A DNA stretch of 64,000 nt from Rubrivivax gelatinosus IL144 (GTDB lineage Bacteria; Pseudomonadota; Gammaproteobacteria; Burkholderiales; Burkholderiaceae_C), in assembly GCF_000284255.1 (NCBI RefSeq), contig NC_017075.1:558001-622000 (forward strand). Direction: 5' to 3'. Both the position numbers and the translations under genes were made by a program. This document shows positions 24,202 to 32,849 of this stretch, piece by piece. The number at the start of each line of letters is the position of its first letter. The first letter of the stretch is position 1. Under the pieces are notes generated by a model. That model saw only the letters and a list, made by a program, of their open reading frames with translations. It was not told the DNA's origin and ran no database searches.

Positions 24202-26112
24202 TCAGCCCATCGCCGGCCCGGGAAAGCGCTGCCAGGCCGGCAGCCGGGCGCGCGGCAGCAGTTCCTGCACCGCGCGCGCCGCCTGGTCGATCGCGCCGTT
24301 CGCATAGGCGTAGGCGCCGGCGTCGCTGTTGGCGATCGCCACCCGGCCCCAGCCGCGGCGCGCGGTCTCGCAGGGCAGGGGAGCACGCGGCCAGAACGGA
24401 TCCCAGGGCCGCATGTACTCGTAGGCGTAGCCGTGCGGCCAGCGGTTCGCGGTGATCGCCTCCAGGTCGCGTGCGGCGTCGAAGCCGTGGGGCCCCAGCG
24501 CTTCGCCGAGCAGCGTGACGATCTCGTGCTCGAAACGGCCGAAGTCCCAGTCCAGCAGCGCCTTGCGCCCGGCCGCCGACTGTTCGCGCGCCGGCGCGCC
24601 GCCACCCGGCACGACGACCTTGCCCAGGTGCAGCAGGATCGGTTCGTCGGCCGACTCGGGCGGGCGCTGGCGCCCCAGGCGCACCGGGAAGTCCAGCGCG
24701 ACGTCGTCCCAGAAGCCGTCGACCGGATGCAGCGAAGAGACGCCGGCGGCTTTCCACGCCCGCCAGTTCGACAGCAGCACGTTGGCGTAGACCAGCGGCA
24801 CCTTGACCTGGTCGTCCAGCGCACGGCGCTGCGCGGCCGGCAGTTCGTCGCAGAGCCTGGCGACGACGCGGTGCCAGCAGGCCAGCAGCACCTGGCGCGC
24901 GCGCACCGCACGCAGCCGGCCGGCGGCGTCAACGTAACGCACTTCGACACGTTCGGCCCGCTCGGGCGGCCCGAGGTGGCGCAGGCCGACGACGGTGCTG
25001 CGCAGCGAGATGCGCAGCGGCTGTCCGGGCTCGTCCAGCCGCGCGTGCCGCAGCGGTGCATCGACCAGCCCGTCCAGGCCCTCGGCGCCGGGCAGGGCCT
25101 GCGGCAGCAGCGAGCGCAGCAGCGCACGCACGACGCCGGCGTTGCCGTCGGGGAAGTGGTAGACGTAGTCGTCCTGGCCCAGCCGCAGCTGGCGCCCGCT
25201 GGGCGAGTTGGCGGCGAACGGGCGCTCGCCCAGGTCCAGCGCCTGGAAGCCCGGCAGCCCCAGCGCCCAGGCGTCGAGCGCGCTGGTCGCGTCGCTGCCG
25301 ACGCCGAAGTAGCCGCGCGTCGCGCCGCGGTGCCAGCGTTGCGCCTCGTCGTCGGCGCCCCAGCCGCGGCGCAGGAACTCGGCATAGGTCCAGCGCGCCA
25401 GCACCGCGGCGCGTGCGGCGCGGGTGCGCACGCCGGGCAGCGGGTCGTGGCGCGAGCCCTCGTCGAGCAGCCGGGCGAGCACCTGCCGCGCCTGCGGCCC
25501 CAGCGGCGTGCGCGCCAGCCAGTCGGCCGGCGCTTTGCCGTCGCCGCGGAACACGGTGCACGCCCGTCCCCAGCCGGCGGCGCCGAAGTGCAGCGCGTGG
25601 CCGTCCAGCCCGTGGCGGCGCTGCCAGTCGTGGTCGAAAGCGCCCTGCTCGAAACGCGCCAGGTCGACGCCGACGCCACGCAGCAGCCCCTTCGAGGCCG
25701 GCGAGAACAGCGACGGCGAGTCCAGCGACTGCGAACCCGCGTAGCCGATCAGCGTGTGCCCGCTGCGGCTGATGAACGTGTTGCGCCGCGCGTGGCCGCC
25801 GACCTCGGCCGCGGCGTCGAGCAGACGCATCGTCACCGGCCGCCCGGCGTGCTCGCGGAACCACCAGGCGCCGGCCAGCCCGCTGATGCCGGCGCCGACG
25901 ACGAGCAGGTCGGGCTCGTCGGCGTCGAGTTCGGCGGCCTGATCGTCCCAGCGCCCCGGCCGGTCGCGCCAGACGTGCGCGACGGCGTTGTCGGCCTCGG
26001 TCTGGCCTTGCAGGCCGGTGGCCAACGACGGGTCGTCGTCTTGCGCTGCGGCGGCCCCGGGCAGCGCCGCCAGCGCCGCGCCGTGCACGAAGTCGCGGCG
26101 CGTGATCGTCAT
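24202..26112 (-). CDS. Spermidine dehydrogenase-like FAD oxidoreductase, Tat-exported
   Basis: 636-aa flavoprotein. The N-terminus has the twin-arginine motif TRRDF at residues 4-8 and an AAAAQ cleavage site. A Rossmann FAD motif VVGAGISGLAGAWWF follows at ~72, then EVGGHARRNTF, HTLIGYAGSQSLDSPSLFS and a C-terminal GWGRVAIANSDAGAYAYANG flavin region. This layout and length (SpdH ~620) fit periplasmic spermidine dehydrogenases, which oxidise polyamines; related unannotated flavoproteins exist, so substrate is uncertain. Its ATG overlaps the stop of the kinase gene (ATGA), making it the third member of a phosphatase-kinase-oxidoreductase operon. The longer upstream frame is the kinase gene read in another frame and is not part of it. 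Confidence 0.8.
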   Translation of the reverse strand: MTITRRDFVHGAALAALPGAAAAQDDDPSLATGLQGQTEADNAVAHVWRDRPGRWDDQAAELDADEPDLLVVGAGISGLAGAWWFREHAGRPVTMRLLDAAAEVGGHARRNTFISRSGHTLIGYAGSQSLDSPSLFSPASKGLLRGVGVDLARFEQGAFDHDWQRRHGLDGHALHFGAAGWGRACTVFRGDGKAPADWLARTPLGPQARQVLARLLDEGSRHDPLPGVRTRAARAAVLARWTYAEFLRRGWGADDEAQRWHRGATRGYFGVGSDATSALDAWALGLPGFQALDLGERPFAANSPSGRQLRLGQDDYVYHFPDGNAGVVRALLRSLLPQALPGAEGLDGLVDAPLRHARLDEPGQPLRISLRSTVVGLRHLGPPERAERVEVRYVDAAGRLRAVRARQVLLACWHRVVARLCDELPAAQRRALDDQVKVPLVYANVLLSNWRAWKAAGVSSLHPVDGFWDDVALDFPVRLGRQRPPESADEPILLHLGKVVVPGGGAPAREQSAAGRKALLDWDFGRFEHEIVTLLGEALGPHGFDAARDLEAITANRWPHGYAYEYMRPWDPFWPRAPLPCETARRGWGRVAIANSDAGAYAYANGAIDQAARAVQELLPRARLPAWQRFPGPAMG

Positions 26113-26831
26113 GCGCCCAGGCGCCGCGCCAGATCCGCCTTGCGCGCCACCATCTTCTCGGCCAGCGCGACGCTGCCGCCGTGGGCCAGCACGCAGGCGC
26201 GGATGTCGCCGTCGGCGATGCGCGTGACGACCTCGACCGCCTCGCGCAGCGCGTCGTCGGCCATGTCGCCGAACAGCCGGCGCGCGTGCGGGTTGTCGGG
26301 GTCCCGGCGCAGGCGCTCGAGCTCGCCGACCTCGGTGCCGAAGGCGCGGCCCTTGGGGCTGCCCTGGGCGCGGAACTCGAGCGCGCCGCCGACGTCCAGC
26401 GTCAGCACCGTGCCGCCGGCCAGGCCCTGGTTGTCGCCGCCGTAGCCGGCGGCGTCCCAGTTGGCGGTCCAGGCGTGCACGCCCAGCCAGCGCTGCGCCT
26501 GGCGGCGTTCGGCCTCGTCGAGCTGTGAGATCAGCTTCTTGTCGAGCACCACGTAATCGGTGGCGATCTGGTCGGCCGCACGCGTGCGCCGGTAGTGCAG
26601 CGTCGGTGCGCCGGCCAGGCGGTAGAGCTGCGCCGCCAGCCACTCGTTGCGCGCATGCGCCGGGCTCTCCAGCTCCTTGACGTAGAAGCCGCGTCCGGCG
26701 GCGTCGCGGTAGACGCCGGCGGGGTTGCTGCCCAGGCGGCCGCCGACGCGCTGCATCGCCGCGGTGTCGAGCAGGCGCGCGTCGGGCTCGGGCGCCGGCT
26801 CCGGCGCCTCGTGTCGGAGATAGGGCGTCAT
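26109..26831 (-). CDS. HipA-like / phage-head-associated kinase-fold protein
   Basis: 240-aa cytoplasmic protein with features of a small kinase-fold family found in effectors, phage head proteins and HipA relatives. A Gly/Ser loop (GGRLGSNPAGVY, 30-41) is followed by VK at 51-52 (ATP lysine), Glu63 in a helix, a hinge-like DYVVLDK (92-98), a catalytic-loop-like HAWTANWDAAGYGGDN (119-134) and LDVGG (145-149) in place of DFG, then FRAQGSPKG. All expected polar positions (K52, N124, D126, D133, N134, D146) are present, so it is probably active. ATGA overlaps join it to the phosphatase before and the flavoprotein after. Target unknown; protein or small-molecule phosphorylation is possible. Confidence 0.65.
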   Translation of the reverse strand: MTPYLRHEAPEPAPEPDARLLDTAAMQRVGGRLGSNPAGVYRDAAGRGFYVKELESPAHARNEWLAAQLYRLAGAPTLHYRRTRAADQIATDYVVLDKKLISQLDEAERRQAQRWLGVHAWTANWDAAGYGGDNQGLAGGTVLTLDVGGALEFRAQGSPKGRAFGTEVGELERLRRDPDNPHARRLFGDMADDALREAVEVVTRIADGDIRACVLAHGGSVALAEKMVARKADLARRLGA

Positions 26832-27382
26832 GGCAGGGGGCGCGTTCGCTGCACCAGCATCATCTGCGCCGGTGTCTCGATGGCCCCATGCCGCGCGCGG
26901 CGCACGTCGCGGATGGCCTGGTTCGGTTCGACGCCCAGTTCGGCCAGCAGGCGCGCGGCGATCATGCCGGCGCGGCCCAGGCCGCCCTTGCAGTGCACGA
27001 GCACGTCGTCGCCGGCGCGCAGCAGCGCACGGATCTCGGCACCTGCCGCCACCCACTCACGCTCGAAGTGCTCGCCGGGCACGCCGAAGTCCGGGATCGG
27101 CAGGTGCCACCAGGCGATGCCTCGGCGCTTCACCTCGTGGCCGAGCTGCGGCACCTTCAGCGCCGTAAGCTCGGCGGGTTCGACCAGCGTCAGCACCAGC
27201 TTCGCGCCCCAGGCGGCGATCGTGTCCAGGTCCATGCCCAGGTCGCGTGCCCAGGCGCCGGTGGCGGCGGCGCGGTCGTGTTTGCCGGGGCAGAAGGTGA
27301 CGCCGATGCGCCCGTGCGCGGGGCTGGCGCGCACCGCGGCGATCTGCAGCGGGTGGCTGTGGCTGGTGCGGGCGGCGGTCAC
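26828..27382 (-). CDS. Cysteine-based dual-specificity/tyrosine phosphatase
   Basis: 184-aa protein with a P-loop VHCKGGLGRAG: catalytic Cys131 and Arg137 (CX5R). An upstream IPDFG around residue 98 offers the general-acid Asp. The fold resembles the CDKN3/dual-specificity group. It starts with GTG at 27382 and its stop overlaps the kinase start (ATGA). First gene of the phosphatase-kinase-oxidoreductase transcript. It may reverse the kinase's action; the pairing is inference from gene order. Confidence 0.82.
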   Translation of the reverse strand: MTAARTSHSHPLQIAAVRASPAHGRIGVTFCPGKHDRAAATGAWARDLGMDLDTIAAWGAKLVLTLVEPAELTALKVPQLGHEVKRRGIAWWHLPIPDFGVPGEHFEREWVAAGAEIRALLRAGDDVLVHCKGGLGRAGMIAARLLAELGVEPNQAIRDVRRARHGAIETPAQMMLVQRTRPLP

Positions 27383-27504
27383 GGCGTGCGGCGGGGCGAC
27401 GCCGTCGATGCTGCCACAGCACGGCGGCCGCGGGGCCCGCCGGTCCGGGGTGAAACAAAGCGCCCGGATTGCATAAAAAGCGCTTTTGTCGACTGTTGCG
27501 ATTC

Positions 27505-27518
27505 TTGATGTCGATCAG
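27505..27518. promoter_or_regulatory. FNR/Anr-like box in divergent gap
   Basis: TTGAT-GTCG-ATCAG differs from the FNR consensus TTGAT-N4-ATCAA at one position. It lies between the phosphatase operon and the ODP-type MBL gene. Its centre is 129 bases before the phosphatase start, allowing a normal activating position for that operon. For the MBL gene it overlaps the ribosome-site region and would act negatively, if at all. No proven promoter; a chance match is possible. Confidence 0.35.
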
Positions 27519-27532
27519 GACAATGCTTCGAC

Positions 27533-28291
27533 ATGCTGATCGAGCTCCACCGCGACCACGATCACCGCTGCCTGATGTTCGCCGCCGACACGCGCGACGA
27601 CAACGCGGTGCAGTCCAACCAGTTCCTGATCGTCGACGGCGATACCGGCGCGATCATCGATCCCGGAGGCAACCTCGCGTACAACGACTTGTACGTCGGC
27701 ATGCAGCAGCAGTTCGCGCCGCACCGGCTGTCGGCCATCATCGCCTCGCACGCCGACCCGGACATCATCGCCTCGCTGGACCGCTGGATGACGGCCACCT
27801 CGGCGCAGGTCTACATCTCCGAGATCTGGGAACGCTTCATCCCGCACTTCTGCAAGCCGGGCAAGACGGCGGGGCGGGTCATCGGCATCCCCGACGCCGG
27901 CATGCACATCGCCGTCGGCGCCAGCCAGCTGGTCGCGCTGCCCGCGCACTTCATGCACTCCGAGGGCAACTTCCAGTTCTGGGATCCGGCCAGCGGCATC
28001 CTGTTCTCGGGCGACCTGGCGGTCTCGGTCGGTGTCGATCCGCGCGTCACGATCACCGAGCTCGGGCCTCACATCGCGCACATGGCGGGCTTCCACCGCC
28101 GCTACATGGTCAGCGGCAAGGTGCTCAAGTTCTGGGCGCGCATGGTGCGCCCGCTGCCGATCCGCATGATCGTGCCCCAGCACGGCGCGCCGCTGGCCGG
28201 CGCCGCGGTGCGCGAGTTCATCGACTGGGCCTCGGACCTCGACTGCGGCATCGACCTGCTGGCGCAGGCCGACTACCGCATACCCGCCTGA
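27533..28291 (+). CDS. MBL-fold protein of the ODP (di-iron oxygen-binding) type
   Basis: 252-aa metallo-beta-lactamase-fold protein. The metal motif is SHADPDI near residue 80, similar to the SHQDPD form of ODP-type domains, with further ligands HFMHSEGN, the Asp in LFSGDLAVS and a late His in VPQHGAPL. ODP proteins bind O2 at a di-iron site or belong to flavodiiron-like reductases; this one lacks a flavodoxin domain. The N-terminus NQFLIVDGDTGAIIDPGG is typical of the family. Single gene, divergent from the phosphatase operon. A role in O2/NO sensing or scavenging is inferred from family. Confidence 0.82.
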   Translation: MLIELHRDHDHRCLMFAADTRDDNAVQSNQFLIVDGDTGAIIDPGGNLAYNDLYVGMQQQFAPHRLSAIIASHADPDIIASLDRWMTATSAQVYISEIWERFIPHFCKPGKTAGRVIGIPDAGMHIAVGASQLVALPAHFMHSEGNFQFWDPASGILFSGDLAVSVGVDPRVTITELGPHIAHMAGFHRRYMVSGKVLKFWARMVRPLPIRMIVPQHGAPLAGAAVREFIDWASDLDCGIDLLAQADYRIPA

Positions 28292-28347
28292 AGGCCGGGG
28301 TCGATCGTCTGCTTCAGGTCAAAGCGGCGCCCCGCCGGCGCGTGCAT

Positions 28348-28364
28348 TTGGCACATCTGCGGCC
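28348..28364 (+). promoter_or_regulatory. Possible sigma-54 promoter upstream of the PEP-CTERM operon
   Basis: TTGGCAC followed at correct spacing by GC (GG-N10-GC) resembles a -24/-12 element; the -12 part is CGGC instead of TTGC. In betaproteobacteria PEP-CTERM genes are often under RpoN and PrsR control, which makes the match interesting. A TTGACA at 28428-28433 is an alternative sigma-70 -35 box but has no good -10 partner. Confidence 0.3.
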
Positions 28365-28547
28365 GGTTCGAAGGCCGGAACTGTGGTTCAACCACCTGAA
28401 TCGGGGTGCAGACGCGGCCGGATTTGTTTGACATTGTTTCAAAACGCCGCAATATCAGGATTGACTACAGTTCGACGAACCGCTAGCGACGCCCCGTGCG
28501 GCGAAGTCGGTTCCCGGGGGCTGCCGTCCCTCCCGCCTCTGATCACC

Positions 28548-29420
28548 ATGTCCATCATCCGAACCAAGCGTCTGCAGCAGGCCGCGCTGGCCTGCGCCAC
28601 CAGCCTTCTCGCCGTCGCCGCTCCTGCCGTCCTCGCGAGTCCGATCAACCTGACGCCGATGTACAGCGGCAGTTTCGCCAGCGGCAGCGGCGCCGATGCC
28701 ACCTTCGTGAAGATCGACGGCAGCTGGCAGGGCAGCACCGTGCTCTGGAACGAGAGCACGAAGTCCTACGGCAGCGGCAACGCCATCGGCGGCTACGGCT
28801 GGGGCACCGGCCTGTGGGGCCGATCCGACTGGCAGGCGGTGCAGGACGCCGCCGCCGGCCTGGGCGGCGCCGGCTCGCCGACGATCCTCTCGACCTGGAC
28901 CGGGCTGTCCTCGGCGATCAACTACGGCAACGGCTGCTACAACAGCCACTACTCGTCGCAGTGGGGGACGACGACCGCGGTGCCGCTGGCCGACAGCGGC
29001 GTCTGCGGCGACGACGCCAACGGCAACTGGACCTCGCACTTCGAGGGCTACATCCGCATCACCGAGGCCGGCCTCTACAACTTCTCGGTGCTCTACGACG
29101 ACGGCTTCTTCTTCCGCCTGCTGGGCCTGGACGGGGCGCTGGAGATCGGCAAGGACTTCCTGAACCCGCGCGACCGCCTGGGCTTCGACGACAACCTGTT
29201 CCTGACGCCGGGCCTCTACGGCTTCGAGCTCGGTTCGTGGAACCGGCTGCAGGCCGGCGTCGTCGACCTGCGCTACAGCTACGAGGGCGGCAGCTGGACG
29301 CTGGTGGACCCGCAGAACCTGCTGCCGACCTCGGCGGTGCCTGAACCTTCCACGCTGGCGCTGCTGCTGCCGGCCCTGGCGATGCTGGGGCTGGGCCGCA
29401 CTTTCGGCCGCCGCGCATGA
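28548..29420 (+). CDS. PEP-CTERM sorting-domain protein with PA14-like region
   Basis: 290-aa secreted protein. The signal peptide ends near ASPIN at ~residue 30. The body contains GYIRITEAGLYNFSVLYDDG, the core of a PA14/fibro-slime type carbohydrate-associated fold. The C-terminus is a complete PEP-CTERM signal: VPEPST at 264-269, a hydrophobic stretch, and the basic tail GRTFGRRA. Exosortase EpsH cuts such signals and links export to exopolysaccharide production; no exosortase is in this window. Its stop overlaps the pgaD start (ATGA), so it is translated with the polysaccharide genes. Confidence 0.9.
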   Translation: MSIIRTKRLQQAALACATSLLAVAAPAVLASPINLTPMYSGSFASGSGADATFVKIDGSWQGSTVLWNESTKSYGSGNAIGGYGWGTGLWGRSDWQAVQDAAAGLGGAGSPTILSTWTGLSSAINYGNGCYNSHYSSQWGTTTAVPLADSGVCGDDANGNWTSHFEGYIRITEAGLYNFSVLYDDGFFFRLLGLDGALEIGKDFLNPRDRLGFDDNLFLTPGLYGFELGSWNRLQAGVVDLRYSYEGGSWTLVDPQNLLPTSAVPEPSTLALLLPALAMLGLGRTFGRRA

Positions 29421-29890
29421 CCCCGGAGAGTCCGCGCGCAGCCGCTCACGGCGAGCGGCTGACGGCGGCGCGTCGCCTCGTGCACGCGGTGGTGGTGCTC
29501 GCCGGCTGGGTGCTGTTCGTCTGGGGCTGGGAGCGCGTCGCGTCGGGGCAGCCGGCGGTCGGCGAGCTGCTGTGGCTGATCGTCGGCGCGCTGGTGCTGG
29601 TGCCGGCGCTGACGCTGTCGTGGGTGCTGCACAACGTCGGCATCTACCGCCGCAAGGGGCCGCGGCGCAGCAGCGCGCTGGTTGCGCTGGACTACACGCA
29701 TGACTTCAACGGCCGGCGCATCGATGCCGACTGGACGGCGCTGGCCGGCGCCCGCCGCGTGCTGATTCGCAACGACGGCGGCCACAAGCGCTTCGAGAAC
29801 GCCGACCCCGCGCCTGCCGCGCCCACGGTGCCCGCCGCGGCACCCGCCACCCCGCTGCCGCGCCGCGACCAGCACGAAGGAGCGCATTGA
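29417..29890 (+). CDS. pgaD: PgaD-like inner membrane protein
   Basis: 157-aa protein with two helices (residues ~20-42 and ~50-75) and a cytoplasmic tail with VGIYRRKGPRR, the PgaD layout. In E. coli PgaD binds PgaC and both sense cyclic-di-GMP to allow polymerisation of beta-1,6-GlcNAc. The Pro/Ala-rich C-terminus is longer than usual. Overlaps the PEP-CTERM gene by ATGA and ends in TGATG at the PgaC start. Confidence 0.8.
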   Translation: MTPESPRAAAHGERLTAARRLVHAVVVLAGWVLFVWGWERVASGQPAVGELLWLIVGALVLVPALTLSWVLHNVGIYRRKGPRRSSALVALDYTHDFNGRRIDADWTALAGARRVLIRNDGGHKRFENADPAPAAPTVPAAAPATPLPRRDQHEGAH

Positions 29891-31152
29891 TGGAAGCCTG
29901 GCTGCTGGCCGTGCAGACCACGGCCTGGTACGGCGGGGTGCTCGCGTTCTTCGCGATCTACCCGATCGTCACCAGCCTGATGTGGATCGTCACCGCGCTG
30001 ATCTTCCGCGTGCGCTGGGAGGAGACGGTCGGCCCCGACCCCAAGCGCTCCGACGCCGAGCTGCCGTTCGTCAGCGTGCTGGTGCCGGCGCACAACGAGG
30101 AGGCGGTGATCCGCCGCTCGGTCGAGGCCATGCTGCGCCTGGACTACCCGCGCTACGAGGTCATCGTCATCGACGACGGCTCGACCGACAGCACGCTGGC
30201 GCAGCTCGAGCCGCTGGCTGCCGACCCGCGGCTGCGCCTGGTGCGCAAGGCCAGCAACGAAGGCAAGGCGATGGCGCTCAACGACGCCATCGCGCTGGCG
30301 CGCGGCGAGATCCTGATGGGCCTGGACGCCGACGCCGAGCCCGACGTGCGCATGCTGCGCTACATCGTCCCGCACTTCGACTCGCCGCGTGTGGCCGCCG
30401 TCACCGGCAACCCGCGCGTGCGCAACACCGGCAGCTTCCTGGCGCGGCTGCAGGCGGTGGAGTTCTCGTCCATCGTCAGCCTGCTGCGCCGCGCGCAGCG
30501 TGTCTGGGGCCGCATCGTCACCGTCTCGGGCGTCGTCGCCGCGCTGCGCCGCAGCGCCGTGCTCGACGTCGGCGGCTACAGCCCGGACATGCCGACCGAG
30601 GACATCGAGCTCACCTGGCGGCTGCAGAAGCGTCACTACGACGTGCGCTACGAGCCGCGCGCGCTGTGCTGGATGACCGTGCCGCTGTCCTACCGCGGCC
30701 TGTGGCGCCAGCGGCTGCGCTGGGCGCGCGGGCTGATCCAGGTGCTGCGCAAGCACGCCGACGTCATCGTCACCTGGCGCAGCCGGCGGCTGTGGCCGGT
30801 GTTCGTCGAGTCCTCGCTGTCCATCCTGTGGTCGGTGTGCTTCGTGCTGCTGGCGACGCTGTGGACGCTGTCCTGGGCCGTCGGCCTGCCGCCGGTCGGC
30901 GCCTCGCCGATCCCCAACCTCTGGGGCATGGCGATCGCGACGCTGTGCCTGCTGCAGCTGGCCGTCGGCGTCTGGATCGACCGCCGCTACGACCCCGGCA
31001 TCACCCGTTTCCTGCCTTATGCCGTGTGGTATCCGCTGATCTACTGGGCCTTCCTCGCCGTCACCACCGTCGTCGCGCTGCCGACCCTGTTCCGCCGCCC
31101 GGCGGGCCAGGCGGTGCGCTGGAGCACCACCCGCGTCGGGAGGGGCGCATGA
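29890..31152 (+). CDS. pgaC: PgaC-like poly-beta-1,6-GlcNAc synthase (GT2)
   Basis: 420-aa processive family-2 glycosyltransferase. One or two N-terminal helices, then DDGSTD (UDP binding), LDADAEP (DxD), the acceptor-site TEDIELTWRLQ and the processivity motif QRLRWARG, followed by about three helices. Length and order match PgaC/IcaA (E. coli 441). ATG 29890 is preceded by AAGGAG and overlaps the pgaD stop by one base. Expected to polymerise UDP-GlcNAc with PgaD. A related polymer (different sugar) cannot be excluded because PgaB is missing. Confidence 0.9.
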   Translation: MEAWLLAVQTTAWYGGVLAFFAIYPIVTSLMWIVTALIFRVRWEETVGPDPKRSDAELPFVSVLVPAHNEEAVIRRSVEAMLRLDYPRYEVIVIDDGSTDSTLAQLEPLAADPRLRLVRKASNEGKAMALNDAIALARGEILMGLDADAEPDVRMLRYIVPHFDSPRVAAVTGNPRVRNTGSFLARLQAVEFSSIVSLLRRAQRVWGRIVTVSGVVAALRRSAVLDVGGYSPDMPTEDIELTWRLQKRHYDVRYEPRALCWMTVPLSYRGLWRQRLRWARGLIQVLRKHADVIVTWRSRRLWPVFVESSLSILWSVCFVLLATLWTLSWAVGLPPVGASPIPNLWGMAIATLCLLQLAVGVWIDRRYDPGITRFLPYAVWYPLIYWAFLAVTTVVALPTLFRRPAGQAVRWSTTRVGRGA

Positions 31153-32849
31153 GCCCGCGCCTGGCGCCGCTGGTGCTGGCGCTGGCCGCCGTCTTCGCCG
31201 CCGCGCCGGCGGCCGCGGCCGGCCGCGCCGAGGCCCGGGCCGCGGCCGACCAGCGCGACTGGGTGCAGGCCCTGCCGCTGTACGCGCAGCTCGTCGAGGC
31301 CCACGGCGACGACGTCGACCTGCTGATCGAGGCCGCGCGCGTCAACGGCTTCGCCGACCGCAATGCCGAGGCTGCGGCGCTGTACCGGCGCGCGCTCGCG
31401 CTGGCGCCGGCGCGGCGCGCCGACATCCTGCCCTCGCTGGCCTGGCAGAGCCTGTGGAGCGGCCGCCCGGCCGAGGCCGAGGCGCTGTTCGCCGAACTGC
31501 TGCCGCCCAGCGAAGGCGCCGCGCGTGCCGCGCTGCTCGACGGCCTGGGCCAGGCGCGCCAGGCGGCAGGCGACGCGGCCGGCGCGGCCAGCGCCTTTGC
31601 CGAGGCGCTGGCGCTGACCCCCGAGGACGCCCGGCTGCAGCGCCGCCTGGCGACCGCGCGGCTGTGGAGCGGCGACGAAGCCGGCGCGGTGCGCGAGCTC
31701 GAAGCCCTGGCGCGGCGTTTCCCTGCCGACCGCGACATCGCCTGGGCGCTGGCCAACGCCCGCAACTTCGCCGGCGCCTCGCGTGCCGCGCTGGCCGGGT
31801 TCCGGGCGCTGCCGGCGCCGGTGCATCCGGGCGAACGCGCCGACCTGGCGCGCGCCTGGTGGTGGGCCGGCTACGAGGACCGCGCCTGGCCGCTGCTGGC
31901 CGAGCCGGCCGACGCCGATTCGGCCTGGCTGCGCGACTGGCGCATCGGCCGCGAGCTGCGGCCTTTCGGCTACGCCAGCTTCGAGGCCTCCGAAGACAAG
32001 GACGAGCTCGACACGCGCGCCTGGACGGTGGGTGCCGGCTGGCATCCGGCGCCCGGCGCGACGCTGGACTTCCAGGCGCGCCGGCTGACGCTGGACGACG
32101 CCAACGGCGACCCCGCGGCCAACCAGATCGCCGCGTCGCTGCGCTGGCGCATCGGCGAGCCCGACAGCCCGAGCGGCACCTGGTGGCCGTCGGTCGCGCT
32201 GCGGGCGGCGCATTTCGGCGGCTGGAACCCGCTGCTGCCGACGCTGCGCCTGGCCGGCGTGCCGGCCGACCACTGGCGCGTGGACCTGCAGGCCGGGCGC
32301 GAACTCGTCGAGGCGCCGCGTGCCGTCGCCAACGAGGTGACGCTGAACTCGCTGGCGCTGGGCGTGGACCATCGCCCGACCGGCCCGTGGTCCTACGCCG
32401 CGTCGACCGCGGTGCAGCGTTTCGACGACGGCACGACCCGCTGGCGGCTGCGTGGCCGCGCCGAGCGCACGCTGCCGCTGCGCGGCCTGGCGGCCGGCGT
32501 CGAGGCCAGCGCCATCCAGCGCAGCCGCGGCGACGACGACGTCGACCGCGGCTACTGGAACCCCGACCGCTACCAGGAGCTGCGCGCCTATCTCGCCTGG
32601 TCGCGCGAATGGCGCCCGGTGGACCTGCAGCTGCGCAGCGGCCTGGGCATCGCCCACGAGACCGACACCGCCGGCAACCGCAGCACCGCGCACCCGAACT
32701 TCTGGGAACTGGCGCTGGGCTGGGACCTGACGCCGTCGGCGCGGCTGCGGCTGGCGATGGGCGGCAGCGGCCAGCGCATGGCCACCGGCGACTCGGCCAG
32801 CGGCTACTGGCGGCGCTACCTGACGCTGGGCCTGGACGTCTGGCGCTGA
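31149..32849 (+). CDS. TPR / outer-membrane porin, PgaA-like
   Basis: 566-aa exported protein: signal peptide ending PAAAAG around residue 24, then repeated TPR-like helical pairs to ~residue 260 (for example AAALYRRALALAPA and AASAFAEALALTPEDARL), then a barrel-like half rich in alternating strands and ending in LDVWR. This resembles PgaA, which passes the polymer through the outer membrane, but is shorter (PgaA ~800). ATGA overlap with pgaC. PgaA assignment rests on gene order and domain layout. Confidence 0.75.
   Translation: MSPRLAPLVLALAAVFAAAPAAAAGRAEARAAADQRDWVQALPLYAQLVEAHGDDVDLLIEAARVNGFADRNAEAAALYRRALALAPARRADILPSLAWQSLWSGRPAEAEALFAELLPPSEGAARAALLDGLGQARQAAGDAAGAASAFAEALALTPEDARLQRRLATARLWSGDEAGAVRELEALARRFPADRDIAWALANARNFAGASRAALAGFRALPAPVHPGERADLARAWWWAGYEDRAWPLLAEPADADSAWLRDWRIGRELRPFGYASFEASEDKDELDTRAWTVGAGWHPAPGATLDFQARRLTLDDANGDPAANQIAASLRWRIGEPDSPSGTWWPSVALRAAHFGGWNPLLPTLRLAGVPADHWRVDLQAGRELVEAPRAVANEVTLNSLALGVDHRPTGPWSYAASTAVQRFDDGTTRWRLRGRAERTLPLRGLAAGVEASAIQRSRGDDDVDRGYWNPDRYQELRAYLAWSREWRPVDLQLRSGLGIAHETDTAGNRSTAHPNFWELALGWDLTPSARLRLAMGGSGQRMATGDSASGYWRRYLTLGLDVWR

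Noticed and set aside
26113..26643. 177-residue N-terminal extension of the SpdH-like protein
   Set aside because: It is the kinase gene read in another frame; the Tat motif right after ATG 26112 fixes the true start.
28428..28456. Sigma-70 promoter with TTGACA upstream of the PEP-CTERM gene
   Set aside because: No acceptable -10 hexamer at 16-18 bases spacing.
32816..32849. Tail-to-tail overlap as evidence that one gene is false
   Set aside because: Both genes have coherent protein features; a 34-base 3' overlap of convergent genes is tolerable.
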